64,000 bases of DNA from Trueperella bernardiae (GCF_001469025.1 NZ_LNIZ01000009.1:30352-94351), one strand, 5' to 3'. Shown: positions 38,231-47,958, counted from the first letter of the stretch. Notes: generated by a model from the sequence alone, not told the origin. Translations and numbers: made by a program.

Positions 38231-39631
38231 ATGAAGTTCTCTGACGTGTATGCCCTGGGCCCCCTCGATGGTCGCTACCGGCCGGAGGTCGCCCCGCTCA
38301 TCGACCACCTCTCCGAGCAGGCCCTCAACCGGGCCCGCGCACATGTGGAGGTCGAGTGGCTGATCTTCCTGTCCACCAACAGGGTCCTCCCGGGCGCGCC
38401 CGTGCTGACCGACGCCGACATCGCCTACCTGCGTGCGATCCCTACGGACATGGACGACGCCGACATCGCCCGCCTCGCAGTGATCGAGGCCGAGACCCGC
38501 CACGACGTGAAGGCAGTGGAGTACTTTCTCAAGGAGAAGATGGACGCCGCCCCGGCCGCCCTCGGCGACACGACCCTGCCGCAGATGCACGAGATCGTCC
38601 ACATTTTCGCCACCTCCGAGGACATCAACAACCTCTCCTACGCGCTCATCATCAAGGACGCGCTCACCCAGGTGTGGCTGCCGGCCGCCCGCGCCCTCGT
38701 GGCCGACCTCGAGCAGATGGCCGCCACGGACGCCGCCACCCCGATGCTCTCGCACACGCACGGCCAGCCGGCCTCGCCCACCACGTTGGGCAAGGAGGTC
38801 GCGGTGCTGGCACACCGCCTCGCGCGCCAGGTCCGCCGGATCGAGGCCGCCGAGTTCCTGGGCAAGTTCAACGGCGCCACGGGCACGTATGGCGCGCACT
38901 CGGTGTCGGTGCCGGGCGCGGATTGGCCGGCGCTCGCCCGCCAGTTCGTGGAGGGCCTGGGGCTGACCTTCAACCCGCTCACCACCCAGATCGAGTCCCA
39001 TGACTGGATGAGCGAGCTTTTTGCCGACGTCGCCCGCTTCAACCGCATCGCCCACAACCTCGCCACCGACTTCTGGACGTACATCTCGCTCGGCTACCTC
39101 GCCCAGAACCTCGCGGCGCAGGGCTCCACGGGCTCGTCCACGATGCCGCACAAGGTCAACCCGATCCGCTTCGAGAACGCGGAGGCAAACCTGGAAATCT
39201 CCTGCGCTTTGCTCGACACGCTCGGCGCCACCCTCGTCACCTCGCGCCTCCAGCGCGACCTCACCGACTCCTCCACCCTGCGCAACGTGGGGGTCGCCTT
39301 CGGTCATTCGCTGCTGGCGATCACGAACTTGCGCCGCGGCGTCGCCGGCGTGGAGGCTAACCGCGCCGCCCTCGACGCCGACCTCGAAGCCCACTGGGAA
39401 GTCCTCGGCGAGCCGATCCAGCAGGCGATGCGCGCCGCCGCGATCGCCGGCGCCACGGGCATGCAGGACCCGTACGAGCGCCTCAAGGAGCTCACGCGCG
39501 GCCACCAGGTGGGGGCTGAGGAGATGCGCGCCTTCATCGGCTCGCTCGGGCTGCCCGACGACGTCGCGGCCCGCTTGGCCAATCTCACCCCGGCCACCTA
39601 CGTGGGCCTGGCGCCGAAGCTCGTACGCTAG
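38231..39631 (+). CDS. purB: adenylosuccinate lyase
   Basis: A 466-residue enzyme of the fumarase/aspartase superfamily acting twice in purine synthesis (SAICAR to AICAR, adenylosuccinate to AMP). It has the N-terminal LGPLDGRYR, the catalytic-His segment LSHTHGQPASPTTLGKE (about 173-190), and the signature GSSTMPHKVNPIRFENAEAN (about 301-320). Length and sequence follow the longer E. coli-type PurB. The ATG at 38231 matches the family start; the frame is open far upstream but that part overlaps the kinase gene. dedA follows closely. Confidence 0.94.
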   Translation: MKFSDVYALGPLDGRYRPEVAPLIDHLSEQALNRARAHVEVEWLIFLSTNRVLPGAPVLTDADIAYLRAIPTDMDDADIARLAVIEAETRHDVKAVEYFLKEKMDAAPAALGDTTLPQMHEIVHIFATSEDINNLSYALIIKDALTQVWLPAARALVADLEQMAATDAATPMLSHTHGQPASPTTLGKEVAVLAHRLARQVRRIEAAEFLGKFNGATGTYGAHSVSVPGADWPALARQFVEGLGLTFNPLTTQIESHDWMSELFADVARFNRIAHNLATDFWTYISLGYLAQNLAAQGSTGSSTMPHKVNPIRFENAEANLEISCALLDTLGATLVTSRLQRDLTDSSTLRNVGVAFGHSLLAITNLRRGVAGVEANRAALDADLEAHWEVLGEPIQQAMRAAAIAGATGMQDPYERLKELTRGHQVGAEEMRAFIGSLGLPDDVAARLANLTPATYVGLAPKLVR

Positions 39632-39636
39632 GGAAC

Positions 39637-40302
39637 ATGAGCCTACTGACCCTCGCAACCGCCGCCACCGCCACCGCTGGCGCCGACCAGCTGACCGGCA
39701 TCGCCGCCTGGGCCGTGACGATCATGGAGTCCCTGGGCGGGCTCGGCGTCGCGTTCCTCATCGCGCTTGAGAACCTGTTCCCGCCGCTACCCTCGGAGAT
39801 CGTTCTGCCGCTCGCGGGCTTCACGGCGTCGCAGGGCACGTCGTTCGGCCTGGTCGAGGCGATCGTCTGGGCCACGGTGGGCTCGCTCGTTGGCGCGTGG
39901 GCACTGTACGGGATCGCGCGCCTCATCGGCCGCGAGCGCACCCGCGCAATCTTCAACTGGCTGCCGCTGGTGAAGATGTCGGACGTGGACAAGACTGAGG
40001 CGTGGTTCCACAAGCACGACCAGTCCACGGTCTTCTTCGGCCGCATGCTGCCGATCTTCCGCTCGCTCATCTCCCTGCCGGCCGGCGTCATCAAGATGAA
40101 CTTCCTGTGGTTCACCCTGCTCACGACGGCGGGGGCGGCCATCTGGAACACGGCCCTCGTCGGCGCGGGGTACATCCTGGGTGAGAACTGGCACCTGGTG
40201 GAGCAGTACGTGGGGCTCCTGTCGTACGTGGTGGCGGCGCTCGTCGTCGTGCTCCTGGGGTGGTGGGTAGTGAAGCGCCTGCGCGCAAACCGGGCGGCGT
40301 AA
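39637..40302 (+). CDS. DedA family membrane protein
   Basis: A 221-residue membrane protein. The DedA/SNARE-associated core is seen as ENLFPPLPSEIVLPLAGF, GRMLPIFRSLISLPAGVIKMNFL, and the reentrant Gly-rich region. Members are undecaprenyl-phosphate or phospholipid flippases recycling envelope lipid carriers. It follows purB by five bases and is probably co-transcribed. Confidence 0.9.
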   Translation: MSLLTLATAATATAGADQLTGIAAWAVTIMESLGGLGVAFLIALENLFPPLPSEIVLPLAGFTASQGTSFGLVEAIVWATVGSLVGAWALYGIARLIGRERTRAIFNWLPLVKMSDVDKTEAWFHKHDQSTVFFGRMLPIFRSLISLPAGVIKMNFLWFTLLTTAGAAIWNTALVGAGYILGENWHLVEQYVGLLSYVVAALVVVLLGWWVVKRLRANRAA

Positions 40303-40456
40303 CCCGACCTGCCCGCTGGCGGCCGGCGGCGCGGGCCGACCTCCTCGCAGCCCAGCCGGCAGACCCGCCCGCCACGATCCGGCTAGCCGCGCCCGATTCC
40401 CGCGCCGGCCGCGAGCCAGTAGAGTAGTAGGGCAACGCCCCCGACGAAAGACCCTC

Positions 40457-41956
40457 ATGCTCACCTTCCAACTTGCCGTCTCCGCACAGCAGGCCCAGTC
40501 CTTCCTCGACATGGGCTACGACCTCTTTTCTGGCTTCGCTGTCGACGCCGCCGCCGCGGCTTCCGTCACAGACGTCGGCGACCTCATGGACCTGCTCTGC
40601 CTGCGTTTCCCCGGCGCGCCGTATGCGGAGGACGAACCGCTCGACATCCTGCACGTGCCGGTGGACCCGTTCGTGTTCGACCGTCACGCGGTGGGCCCTC
40701 TGAGTGCGGAGGCGTTCCGGGGCGGCGTCGTGGAATACCCGCCGTACGACGGCTCGGGTGTGGCGCGCGGCGGCGGGGTGGAGACCGACCTGCTGCTCAT
40801 CGAGCCGGCGCGGCTCACGGCGGGTAGCCGCCTGTGGCGCTTCCACCCGGGCAACCCGGAGCCGGAGCTACGCGGCGTCTACCACGGACTGGCTTACGGC
40901 TGGGAGAATGTCGAGACCGGCACGTTCACGGCCACGGTGCCCTCGCCGTTCATCGGCCCGGTCATCAAGCGCGCGTGGGGCGGGGTGCCGTGCGACGTTG
41001 AGCTGGAGGGCGGGCGCCCGGCGGCGGTGACGATGGTCAGCCCCACGAACCCGCAGGCGGAGGACGGTTTCACTCAGCTGGAGTCGGGCATGTGGGCGAA
41101 GCGGATCGCAGTGGGCGAGGGCGCGGACATCTACGCGGACCTGGTGACGGGCGAGGTGTCCGGCATCCCCGTGCGGGTGGTGCGCTCGGTTCGCGACGGC
41201 GACAGGCTCCTCTTCCAGGTGGCAGCCCTCATCAACGACGCCCACTACCTGGAGCGGGCCAAGTTCCAGCGCTGGTCGACGGGCGTGTACACCGCCCTGG
41301 TCGACCCCGCGAACCTCACCAACCAGAAGCGCCAGGAGGCCCGCCCCGTGATCTGGGACGTCTCCGACCGGCCCGCTATCGCCGCGCGCTCAGCCGCGAT
41401 CGACTTCTCCGACACGAACGCCCTCCTGCGCGAGTGCCTCTCCCTCCTATCCCAGACCGCCCCGCCGGACTGGATCGAGGAGACCGTGCGCGTCCAGCTG
41501 GTGGGCCAATCCGCGATCTACGAAGGGTACGCGAAGCTCGAGGGGGACACGAACGCCCAGCTGCGCGTGCTTCCCACCGCGGTCATCCACCACCTGCGCC
41601 GCCTCAAGCAAAACCTGGCAATCGCCGGGGAGGCGCCCTTCTTCGTGGCGGTCATCAACCTCACGAAGGCCGGGCAGGGCAAACTCAACGTCAACGCTGT
41701 GCAGGAACCCGTGTGGGCCGACCTCGTGCCGGTGGAAGAATGGCGCAACGAGGCCGACGCCTTCCCCCGCACCGGCGACACCATGCCCGACTGGCTCCTC
41801 ACCCGGCTCGCGAATGACCCCGCCGGGGATGCCGGGGAGGCCGAGCTTGCCGGCGGCGCCCAGGCCGGCGGCGCGCCCGCGCCCCGCGAGGGTTCGCCCT
41901 ATTCGGCGGACCTCACGGCCGGGATCCAGTGGATCGGCGACCTCCAGCAGGCCTGA
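40457..41956 (+). CDS. 499-residue protein of unknown function with possible YezG/DUF600-like C-terminus
   Basis: No confident family match. The N-terminal 280 residues form a beta-rich region (LDILHVPVDPFVFDRHAVGP, LIEPARLTAGSRLWRFHPGN) that was not recognised. Residues from about 320 to 445 have a pattern reminiscent of YezG/DUF600-type immunity proteins: an initial helix, APPDWIEETVRV, a paired-strand section, a helix around HLRRLKQNLA, FFVAVINLTKAGQGKLNVN, and a closing W-D/FPR stretch ending MPDWL. If so, the protein may relate to a polymorphic-toxin immunity system, but no toxin gene is adjacent. The ATG at 40457 is used. Confidence 0.55.
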   Translation: MLTFQLAVSAQQAQSFLDMGYDLFSGFAVDAAAAASVTDVGDLMDLLCLRFPGAPYAEDEPLDILHVPVDPFVFDRHAVGPLSAEAFRGGVVEYPPYDGSGVARGGGVETDLLLIEPARLTAGSRLWRFHPGNPEPELRGVYHGLAYGWENVETGTFTATVPSPFIGPVIKRAWGGVPCDVELEGGRPAAVTMVSPTNPQAEDGFTQLESGMWAKRIAVGEGADIYADLVTGEVSGIPVRVVRSVRDGDRLLFQVAALINDAHYLERAKFQRWSTGVYTALVDPANLTNQKRQEARPVIWDVSDRPAIAARSAAIDFSDTNALLRECLSLLSQTAPPDWIEETVRVQLVGQSAIYEGYAKLEGDTNAQLRVLPTAVIHHLRRLKQNLAIAGEAPFFVAVINLTKAGQGKLNVNAVQEPVWADLVPVEEWRNEADAFPRTGDTMPDWLLTRLANDPAGDAGEAELAGGAQAGGAPAPREGSPYSADLTAGIQWIGDLQQA

Positions 41957-41969
41957 CCCACCCTCCCGG

Positions 41970-42048
41970 ATGTGCAACGCTAATCCGCAGCATGCAACAA
42001 CAATTAACCGCTTTTTACCGTTGCACATGGAAAATTAGCGTTGCGCAT
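41970..42048. repeat. R5 nested inverted-repeat element
   Basis: ATGTGCAACGCTAAT at 41970 and ATTAGCGTTGCGCAT ending at 42048 form a 15-bp outer stem with one mismatch. An inner pair, CATGCAAC with GTTGCACATG, encloses an AT-rich loop. This two-stem layout is also seen in R6. Confidence 0.78.
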
Positions 42049-42166
42049 GCCCGATGGGGTGAGCCGGCTAGGCGCGCGCCGATAACGTGGGCCGGGCCGC
42101 TAACCCACTGAGCCGGACGCCGATAATACGTGCCAACACCCCAGTTTCCGCCCGGCACCGGCTACC

Positions 42167-42244
42167 CCCGACACAACTCGTGAACCTGAGACCGACCAGG
42201 GCCCGATAGCAATAGTCAGCCGGTATGTTCACGACTTCTGTCGG
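42167..42244 (+). repeat. R1 dispersed inverted-repeat element, copy C
   Basis: The 55-bp core is 42179-42233 (CGTGAA to TTCACG), the same length as copies A and B, with GACACAACT left and ACTTCTGTC right extending the inverted repeat. Confidence 0.87.
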
Positions 42245-42365
42245 CCATGACGCCCGAGGCTCTGTCCAAAGCGCCGATAATCCGGTGAACCGGGCGGGGC
42301 AGGAATAAATCGGCAGGCGGCGTCGTTGGCCCAGATACCAACGAAAACCGAGCGAAAGGCTTGCC

Positions 42366-42593
42366 ATGTCCACCACTGTCAAGGTCAACGGAATGACCTG
42401 CAATCACTGCGTCGCCCACGTGACCGAGGAGCTCATGGAGCTGCCCGGCGTGGATGCCGTGGATGTCACCCTGGATCCGAAGGGCACGTCCGAGGTCCGC
42501 GTGACCACGTCGGCCGAGGTGTCGGATGAGGCCCTGCGCGGCGCTGTCGATGAGGCGGGTAACTACAGCGTCGTCGAGATCGTCCGCTCATGA
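42366..42593 (+). CDS. copZ: copper chaperone CopZ
   Basis: A 75-residue heavy-metal-associated domain protein. The Cu(I)-binding motif GMTCNHC is at residues 9-15, within a typical beta-alpha-beta-beta-alpha-beta fold. It would deliver Cu(I) to the adjacent CopA, whose ATG overlaps its stop by four bases. The ATG at 42366 has GCGAAAGG upstream. Confidence 0.92.
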   Translation: MSTTVKVNGMTCNHCVAHVTEELMELPGVDAVDVTLDPKGTSEVRVTTSAEVSDEALRGAVDEAGNYSVVEIVRS

Positions 42594-44932
42594 TCGAAGT
42601 TGACCTCGCCGTCCGCGGGATGACCTGCGCTTCCTGCGTGGCGCGCGTTGAGAAGAAGCTGAACAAGGTCCCCGGGGTGACGGCGGTAGTTAACCTCGCC
42701 ACCGAGCGCGCTCACATCGAGCTGGATGACTCGGCCGCGGAGCTGTCCAACGAGGAGCTCGTGGGCACCGTGGTCAAGGCCGGCTACGACGCCTCGGTGA
42801 TCAGCCGCACGGGCGACGCCCCCGACGCGGACATGATCCAGGCCGCCGAGGCTGCCGCGGAGGCGTCCGCCCAGGCGCGGGTGGCGGACCTGTGGCGGCG
42901 CTTCGTCGTTTCTGCTGTGTTGTCGGTGCCGGTGGTAGGCCTGTCGATGGTCCCGGCCTTGCAGTTCCCGGGCTGGCAGTGGGTGATCGGCGCGGTGTCG
43001 CTGGTGGTGGCGTTCTGGTGCGGGTGGCCGTTCCATCGGGCGGCGTTCCGCGCGGCCCGGTACGGGTCCTCCACCATGGACACGCTGGTCTCGCTGGGTG
43101 TGCTGGCGTCGATGGGCTGGTCCCTGTGGGCGCTGACCCTGGGCGGCGCCGGGCGCATCGGCTACACGATGCACATGACCGGCGTCCACGGCCTGGGGCA
43201 TGCCGCCGAGCCGCACCTCTACTTCGAGACCAGCGCGATGATCGTCACGTTCCTGCTCATCGGCCGCTGGCTGGAGGCCCGCTCGCGCCGCAGTGCCGGT
43301 GACGCCCTGCGCTCCCTCCTCGAGCTCGGCGCGTCCGAGGCGCTCCTTGTTCGGAGGGCCGGTTCCGACGACACCGTGGAGCAGGTTGTCCCCGTGGCGC
43401 AGCTTCGCGTGGGAGATGTTTTCCGGGTGCGGCCCGGACAGACCGTGGCCACGGACGGGGTGATCGTGGCCGGTTCGTCGTCAATTGACGCTTCGCTCGT
43501 GACCGGCGAATCGTTGCCTGTGGACGTGGGCGAGGGCGACGAGGTCACCGGCGCCACGCTCAACACGCACGGGTCGATCGAGGTGCGCGCCACGCGCGTG
43601 GGCAAGGACACGACCCTGGCCCAGATGGGCCGCCTCCTCGCCGAGGCCCAGACGGGCAAGGCGCCCGTGCAGCGCATCGCCGACCAGATATCGGCCGTGT
43701 TCGTGCCCGTGGTGATCCTCATCGCGCTGGCGACGTTCGGCGTGCGGATGTTTACCGATAACGCCGAGATGGCACTGGCCTCCGCGATCACCGTGCTGGT
43801 GGTGGCGTGCCCGTGCGCGCTGGGGCTCGCAACTCCTACGGCCCTGCTGGTCGGCTCGGGCCGGCTCTCCCGCCTGGGCGCGCTCATCCGCGGCCCCGAG
43901 GTGCTCGAGGGCGCCCACGCCGTGGACACCATCATGCTCGACAAAACCGGGACCCTGACCAGCGGCGTCATGTCGGTCAGCGAGGTTGAGGCCGCGGCTG
44001 GAGCCGGGTTTGGGCGTATTGGCACCGGCGCCGACGCTGCAGACGCCGAGTCGGCAGCCTCGGGCGCCGATAGCGGCACGGCTGGCACGCGGGCGGCAGA
44101 CGCCGTCCTGGCGCTTGCCGCCGGGCTGGAGTCCCACTCCGAGCACCCGATCGCCCAGGCAATTGTGCGGTCGGCTCGCGAGCGCGGCATTACACCCGCC
44201 CCTGTTTCTGACTTTGCCAACCATGCGGGGATGGGCGTGGCGGGTACGGCCGGCGGCGAGAGGGTCGCCGCCGGCCGCCTCACCTGGCTTGCGGCCAACG
44301 TCCCCTCGGATCTGGCCGAGCGTGCCGAGGACCTCGCGCGCGAGGGCGCGAGCGTCGTCGTCGTGACCAGGGGCAACACCGCACTGGGGCTGATCGCCGT
44401 GCGCGACACGGTCCGCCCCGAGGCCGCCGACACTCTCGCCGCCCTGCGCGATCGGGGCCTCACCCCAGTGCTCGTCACCGGCGATAACGCCCCGGCAGCC
44501 ACCACCGTGGCCGCCGAGCTCGGCATCGAGGATGTGCGCGCCGACGTCCTGCCCGAGCAGAAGCTCGAGGTGCTCAAAGAGCTGCAGGCCACGGGGAAGA
44601 AGGTGGCGATGGTGGGCGACGGGGTCAACGACGCCGCGGCCCTCGCCGGCGCCGACCTGTCGATCGCAATGGGCTCCGGCACCGACGTGGCCAAGGCCGC
44701 CGCCGACATCACGATCGTCAACTCCGACATCCGCGCTATCCCGAACTCGCTGCGGGTCTCGGCCCGCACCCTGCAGATCATCAAGGAGAACCTGGCCTGG
44801 GCCTTCGCCTACAACCTCATCGCGATCCCGCTGGCCGTATTCGGTGTGATCGTGCCGGGGATCGCGGCGTTCGCGATGGCGAGCTCGTCGGTGATTGTGG
44901 TCGGGAACTCGCTGCGCCTGCGCAATGCCTAG
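42590..44932 (+). CDS. copA: copper-translocating P1B-type ATPase
   Basis: A 780-residue Cu(I) exporter. One N-terminal metal-binding domain carries GMTCASC (10-16), followed by membrane helices, the actuator TGESLPV, the transmembrane Cys-Pro-Cys at 407-409 (VVACPCALG), the phosphorylated Asp451 in DKTGTLT, the SEHPIAQAI nucleotide-site HP motif, and the GDGVNDAAALAGADLSIAMG hinge. An Ala/Gly-rich insertion (about 470-500) sits between the phosphorylation site and HP motif. It is co-translated with copZ and gives copper resistance at the cytoplasmic membrane. Confidence 0.95.
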   Translation: MIEVDLAVRGMTCASCVARVEKKLNKVPGVTAVVNLATERAHIELDDSAAELSNEELVGTVVKAGYDASVISRTGDAPDADMIQAAEAAAEASAQARVADLWRRFVVSAVLSVPVVGLSMVPALQFPGWQWVIGAVSLVVAFWCGWPFHRAAFRAARYGSSTMDTLVSLGVLASMGWSLWALTLGGAGRIGYTMHMTGVHGLGHAAEPHLYFETSAMIVTFLLIGRWLEARSRRSAGDALRSLLELGASEALLVRRAGSDDTVEQVVPVAQLRVGDVFRVRPGQTVATDGVIVAGSSSIDASLVTGESLPVDVGEGDEVTGATLNTHGSIEVRATRVGKDTTLAQMGRLLAEAQTGKAPVQRIADQISAVFVPVVILIALATFGVRMFTDNAEMALASAITVLVVACPCALGLATPTALLVGSGRLSRLGALIRGPEVLEGAHAVDTIMLDKTGTLTSGVMSVSEVEAAAGAGFGRIGTGADAADAESAASGADSGTAGTRAADAVLALAAGLESHSEHPIAQAIVRSARERGITPAPVSDFANHAGMGVAGTAGGERVAAGRLTWLAANVPSDLAERAEDLAREGASVVVVTRGNTALGLIAVRDTVRPEAADTLAALRDRGLTPVLVTGDNAPAATTVAAELGIEDVRADVLPEQKLEVLKELQATGKKVAMVGDGVNDAAALAGADLSIAMGSGTDVAKAAADITIVNSDIRAIPNSLRVSARTLQIIKENLAWAFAYNLIAIPLAVFGVIVPGIAAFAMASSSVIVVGNSLRLRNA

Positions 44933-44940
44933 CAATCTCC

Positions 44941-45013
44941 GTCAAACGTCAGGACTCTGAGAGCAAAACGCCCGATTTCGGCAACGAAAACTCTCAGAGT
45001 CCTGATTTTTGAT
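44941..45013 (+). repeat. R2 dispersed inverted-repeat element, copy C
   Basis: A 73-bp element, more diverged than copies A and B, starting GTCAAACGTCAGGACTCTGA and ending CAGAGTCCTGATTTTTGAT. In this copy the inner stem CAGGACTCTGAGAG/CTCTCAGAGTCCTG is a perfect 14 bp. It begins nine bases after the copA stop. Confidence 0.88.
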
Positions 45014-45088
45014 GGCCGCGCTCCCGTGACCCCGCCCGCGGGCCGGCAAAGTGGAGTCAACACCCCGCGGATGAGTAGGATCGGGCAT

Positions 45089-47773
45089 GTGAAACCCCAC
45101 CACGATACAGCTAGCCGCGCCGCGAGGGATCAAACCCCCGAGCGGGAGGTGGTCCTGATCGACTCCCAGCAACGTTGGGTGCGCAACCCCGCCGACCTAT
45201 TCGGCGCCGCGCTGTGCGTGGTGGGGATCGCGTTCGTCATCCTGGTGTCGGTCTACGCCAAGTCCACCACGATCGCGGTCACTCAGGACGTGCGGCAGGC
45301 CACCTCCGGCATCCTCGAGACGATCCTGGCCCTGCCGATCAACGCCCTCGAGGGCCTCATGTCCTTCTTCCTTCCGATCCTCATCCTGGGCGAGATGGTG
45401 ATTCGCAAGCGCTGGCGCGCCCTCGCCACGGCCTTCATCGGGTCGGCGGCGGCCGTGGGGATTTCGGCGCTCGTGGTGTGGATGGGCACGAAGTGGTGGC
45501 CGAACTCGGACCTGTTTGACCAGGTCTCAGACTCGATCCAGGACCAGTCGCTCATCGTGGCCCTGCCCTACGTGGCGCTCATCGCGGCCCTGCCCTACGT
45601 GGCGCTTCTCGCCACGCTCCTCACCGTGTCCGGATCGTCGAAGGGATCCTGGATCACGCGCGTGGGCTGGTGGCTACTCGGCATCGCGCTCGTCCTGTCG
45701 ATCCTGCGCGGCAACCAGAATCTTTCCGGCGCGCTCTTCACCGTCCTCATCGGCGGGCTGTCCGGCCTACTCACCCGCTACATTGTTGGCGGCGCGCCGG
45801 ACCGCACCACCGGCGCGCGCTTCGTAGCGTTGATACGCAAGGCGGGGATCGACGTCGTGACCGCCGTCCGCATCGACCCCCTGACTGGCGACGAGATGCT
45901 GCACGCCACCGACGTCACCACCTCCTCCCCCATCGGGCACACGAACCTTGCGGCGCTCGAGCAGATCCGCAAGATCCTCGACCCCGCCGACGACGTGCCC
46001 GATACCGACACCGCCAACCTCATCGACGAGATCGACAACCTCACTCGCCCCAGCGACGAACGTGAGCTCACCGACGTCGACTCCTACGCCTTCCGCGACG
46101 AGACCATGGCGCGCTACCCGGCCACTCGGCCGTCGGCGGTGTCGCGCAACTACATTGCAACCGACATTCACGGGCGGGCCTTCCACCTCAAGGTGCTCGA
46201 CAACGACCGCCAGATCCTGTCCTTCCTGGACGACGTGTGGGCGCGAATCTCCCTGCGCACCGTCATCCGCCAAACCCGCCGCACGCTCGAGGCCACCGCC
46301 GAACAGATGCTGCTGGTGCAGATGCGGGCCGAGCAGATTGGGGTGGCCGAGCCGGCCTGCGCCACGATCGCCCGCCTCGACTCCTCGATCCTCGTGGCCG
46401 AGCTCGCCACCGAGGACCCGCTACTGATCGACGCCGATCCCGGCGCGCTTTCCGACGACGACCTCGACCACCTCTGGGACGAACTCACCCGCGCCCACCG
46501 CCACGGCATGTCGCACGGCAACATGCACGCCAAGTACGTCAAGATCACCCCGGCCGGCCTCCACGTGGCGAACTGGCAGCACGCCGCCGTACTTTCCACG
46601 GACACGGCCCGGCAGGTCGACCTCGCGCAGACGGTGGCGATGCTGGCCGGCGTCGTCGGCGTGGAGCGGGCCGTGGCGTCGGCGAACCGGAACCTGACCA
46701 CGACGACCGTCGCCTCCATCGCGCCCTTCCTCCAGACCTCCATCCTCCCGCAGGCCACGCGCGACGCCCTGGAAAAGAAGGAACTGCAGGCGCTGCGCGA
46801 CGCCCTCGCCGCCGAAGTGCCCGAGGCCTCCAACCTGCAAACCGTGGAGTATAAGCGGTTCTCCCTCAAGACGATCGCCACGGTGGCAATCGGCGTCATC
46901 GCGCTCATCATCCTGTTTGGCTCGCTCAACTTCGACGACCTGCGCACCGCCATCCTCGGCGCCAACCCGTGGTGGATGGTGGTGGCGTTCCTCTTCGGGC
47001 TCGGCACGTATGCGGGCGTGGCGCTCACGCTCGTGGCGTTCTCGAAGGAAGCCGTGCCCTACCGTGAGGCGCTGCTGGTGCAGGTGGCGGCGTCGGTCAT
47101 CACGCTCGTGGCACCCGCCGGCATCGGGCCCGCCGCCATCAACCTGCGCTTCCTGCAAAAGAAGAACGTGGCAACTCCCGCCGCGATCGCCACCGTGTCC
47201 GTGGTGCAGGTGGGCCAGTTCGTGGTGACGATCGCGCTGCTCGTGATGCTGTCCCTGTTTACCGGCGACTTCGGCAACCTCTCCCTGCCGTCCGGCACGA
47301 TCCAGATAGCGATCGCGATCGTGGTGGTAGTCGGCGGGATTGTGGGCGGCGTGCCGCAGCTGCGCCGCTGGGTCATGGCGAAGATCCGGCCCACGATCAG
47401 CCAGGTGTGGCCCCGCCTCGTGTGGCTCTTCACCCACCCCACCCGGCTCCTGCTGGGCGCGCTGGGGTCGGTGCTCATGTCGGTGGCGTTCATCGCCTGC
47501 TTCGGGTTTGCGCTCAAGTCGTTCGGCTACGAGCTGCCGATCATCACCCTCGCCGTCACCTACCTGATCTCCAACTCGGTGGGCTCCGTGGTGCCCTCCC
47601 CCGGCGGCATTGGCCCCGTGGAGGCGGCCCTCACCGGTGGCCTCGTGATCGCCGGCGTGCCCTCCTCGATCGCGTTCTCCACCGCCGTGCTCTACCGACT
47701 CTTCACCTTCTGGGGCCGCGTGCCGATCGGCTGGGTGGCGCTGCAGATCGCGCAGAAGCGCAACATCGTCTAG
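45089..47773 (+). CDS. kinase-like/flippase fusion membrane protein (LPG synthase TM family)
   Basis: About 894 residues in three parts. The N-terminal part (about 16-235) holds six or seven membrane helices. The middle (about 240-585) is cytoplasmic and kinase-like, with HGMSHGNMHAKYV (near 471-484) resembling a catalytic loop but with His-Gly-Asn in place of His-x-Asp. The C-terminal part (590-894) is the LPG_synthase_TM/UPF0104 flippase-like domain, with VAPAGIGPAAINLRFLQ and SVVPSPGGIGPVEAALTGGL motifs. Such fusions are common in Actinobacteria but uncharacterised; lipid-linked substrate flipping is the likely theme. GTG at 45089 has AGGA eight bases upstream; ATG 45071 is an alternative. 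Confidence 0.8.
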   Translation: MKPHHDTASRAARDQTPEREVVLIDSQQRWVRNPADLFGAALCVVGIAFVILVSVYAKSTTIAVTQDVRQATSGILETILALPINALEGLMSFFLPILILGEMVIRKRWRALATAFIGSAAAVGISALVVWMGTKWWPNSDLFDQVSDSIQDQSLIVALPYVALIAALPYVALLATLLTVSGSSKGSWITRVGWWLLGIALVLSILRGNQNLSGALFTVLIGGLSGLLTRYIVGGAPDRTTGARFVALIRKAGIDVVTAVRIDPLTGDEMLHATDVTTSSPIGHTNLAALEQIRKILDPADDVPDTDTANLIDEIDNLTRPSDERELTDVDSYAFRDETMARYPATRPSAVSRNYIATDIHGRAFHLKVLDNDRQILSFLDDVWARISLRTVIRQTRRTLEATAEQMLLVQMRAEQIGVAEPACATIARLDSSILVAELATEDPLLIDADPGALSDDDLDHLWDELTRAHRHGMSHGNMHAKYVKITPAGLHVANWQHAAVLSTDTARQVDLAQTVAMLAGVVGVERAVASANRNLTTTTVASIAPFLQTSILPQATRDALEKKELQALRDALAAEVPEASNLQTVEYKRFSLKTIATVAIGVIALIILFGSLNFDDLRTAILGANPWWMVVAFLFGLGTYAGVALTLVAFSKEAVPYREALLVQVAASVITLVAPAGIGPAAINLRFLQKKNVATPAAIATVSVVQVGQFVVTIALLVMLSLFTGDFGNLSLPSGTIQIAIAIVVVVGGIVGGVPQLRRWVMAKIRPTISQVWPRLVWLFTHPTRLLLGALGSVLMSVAFIACFGFALKSFGYELPIITLAVTYLISNSVGSVVPSPGGIGPVEAALTGGLVIAGVPSSIAFSTAVLYRLFTFWGRVPIGWVALQIAQKRNIV

Positions 47774-47883
47774 CCGGGCTGGCTGGCCGCCGGCCGGCGG
47801 GAAAGTCGAGCCACGGCGTCGTTGGGTCCGGAGTCAGCCGAGCGTCGTTGAGCCGGCATCCCGCGGGACGATTGTAAAATTCT

Positions 47884-47935
47884 GGACGAATCCGGGCCGC
47901 TCTCCTCATATACGAAGATCACCCCGAATTCGTCC
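47884..47935 (+). repeat. R3 dispersed inverted-repeat element, copy A
   Basis: A 52-bp core from GGACGA to TCGTCC with central CATATAC. It is flanked on the right by AGGAAATTCAAATCCC, which is shared with copies B and C, and on the left by AAAATTCT. It lies between convergent genes. Confidence 0.88.
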
Positions 47936-47958
47936 AGGAAATTCAAATCCCACCTGCA

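Larger units (their letters stand above)
41957..42365. other. 409-bp gap upstream of copZ with two repeat elements
   Basis: The gap contains the R5 element and R1 copy C. The copZ promoter must lie in 42245-42360, but no clear copper-regulator box or -10/-35 pair was recognised. Confidence 0.4.

Noticed and set aside
42245..42365. A CsoR or CueR copper box before copZ
   Set aside because: No convincing palindrome matching either regulator was found in the available sequence.
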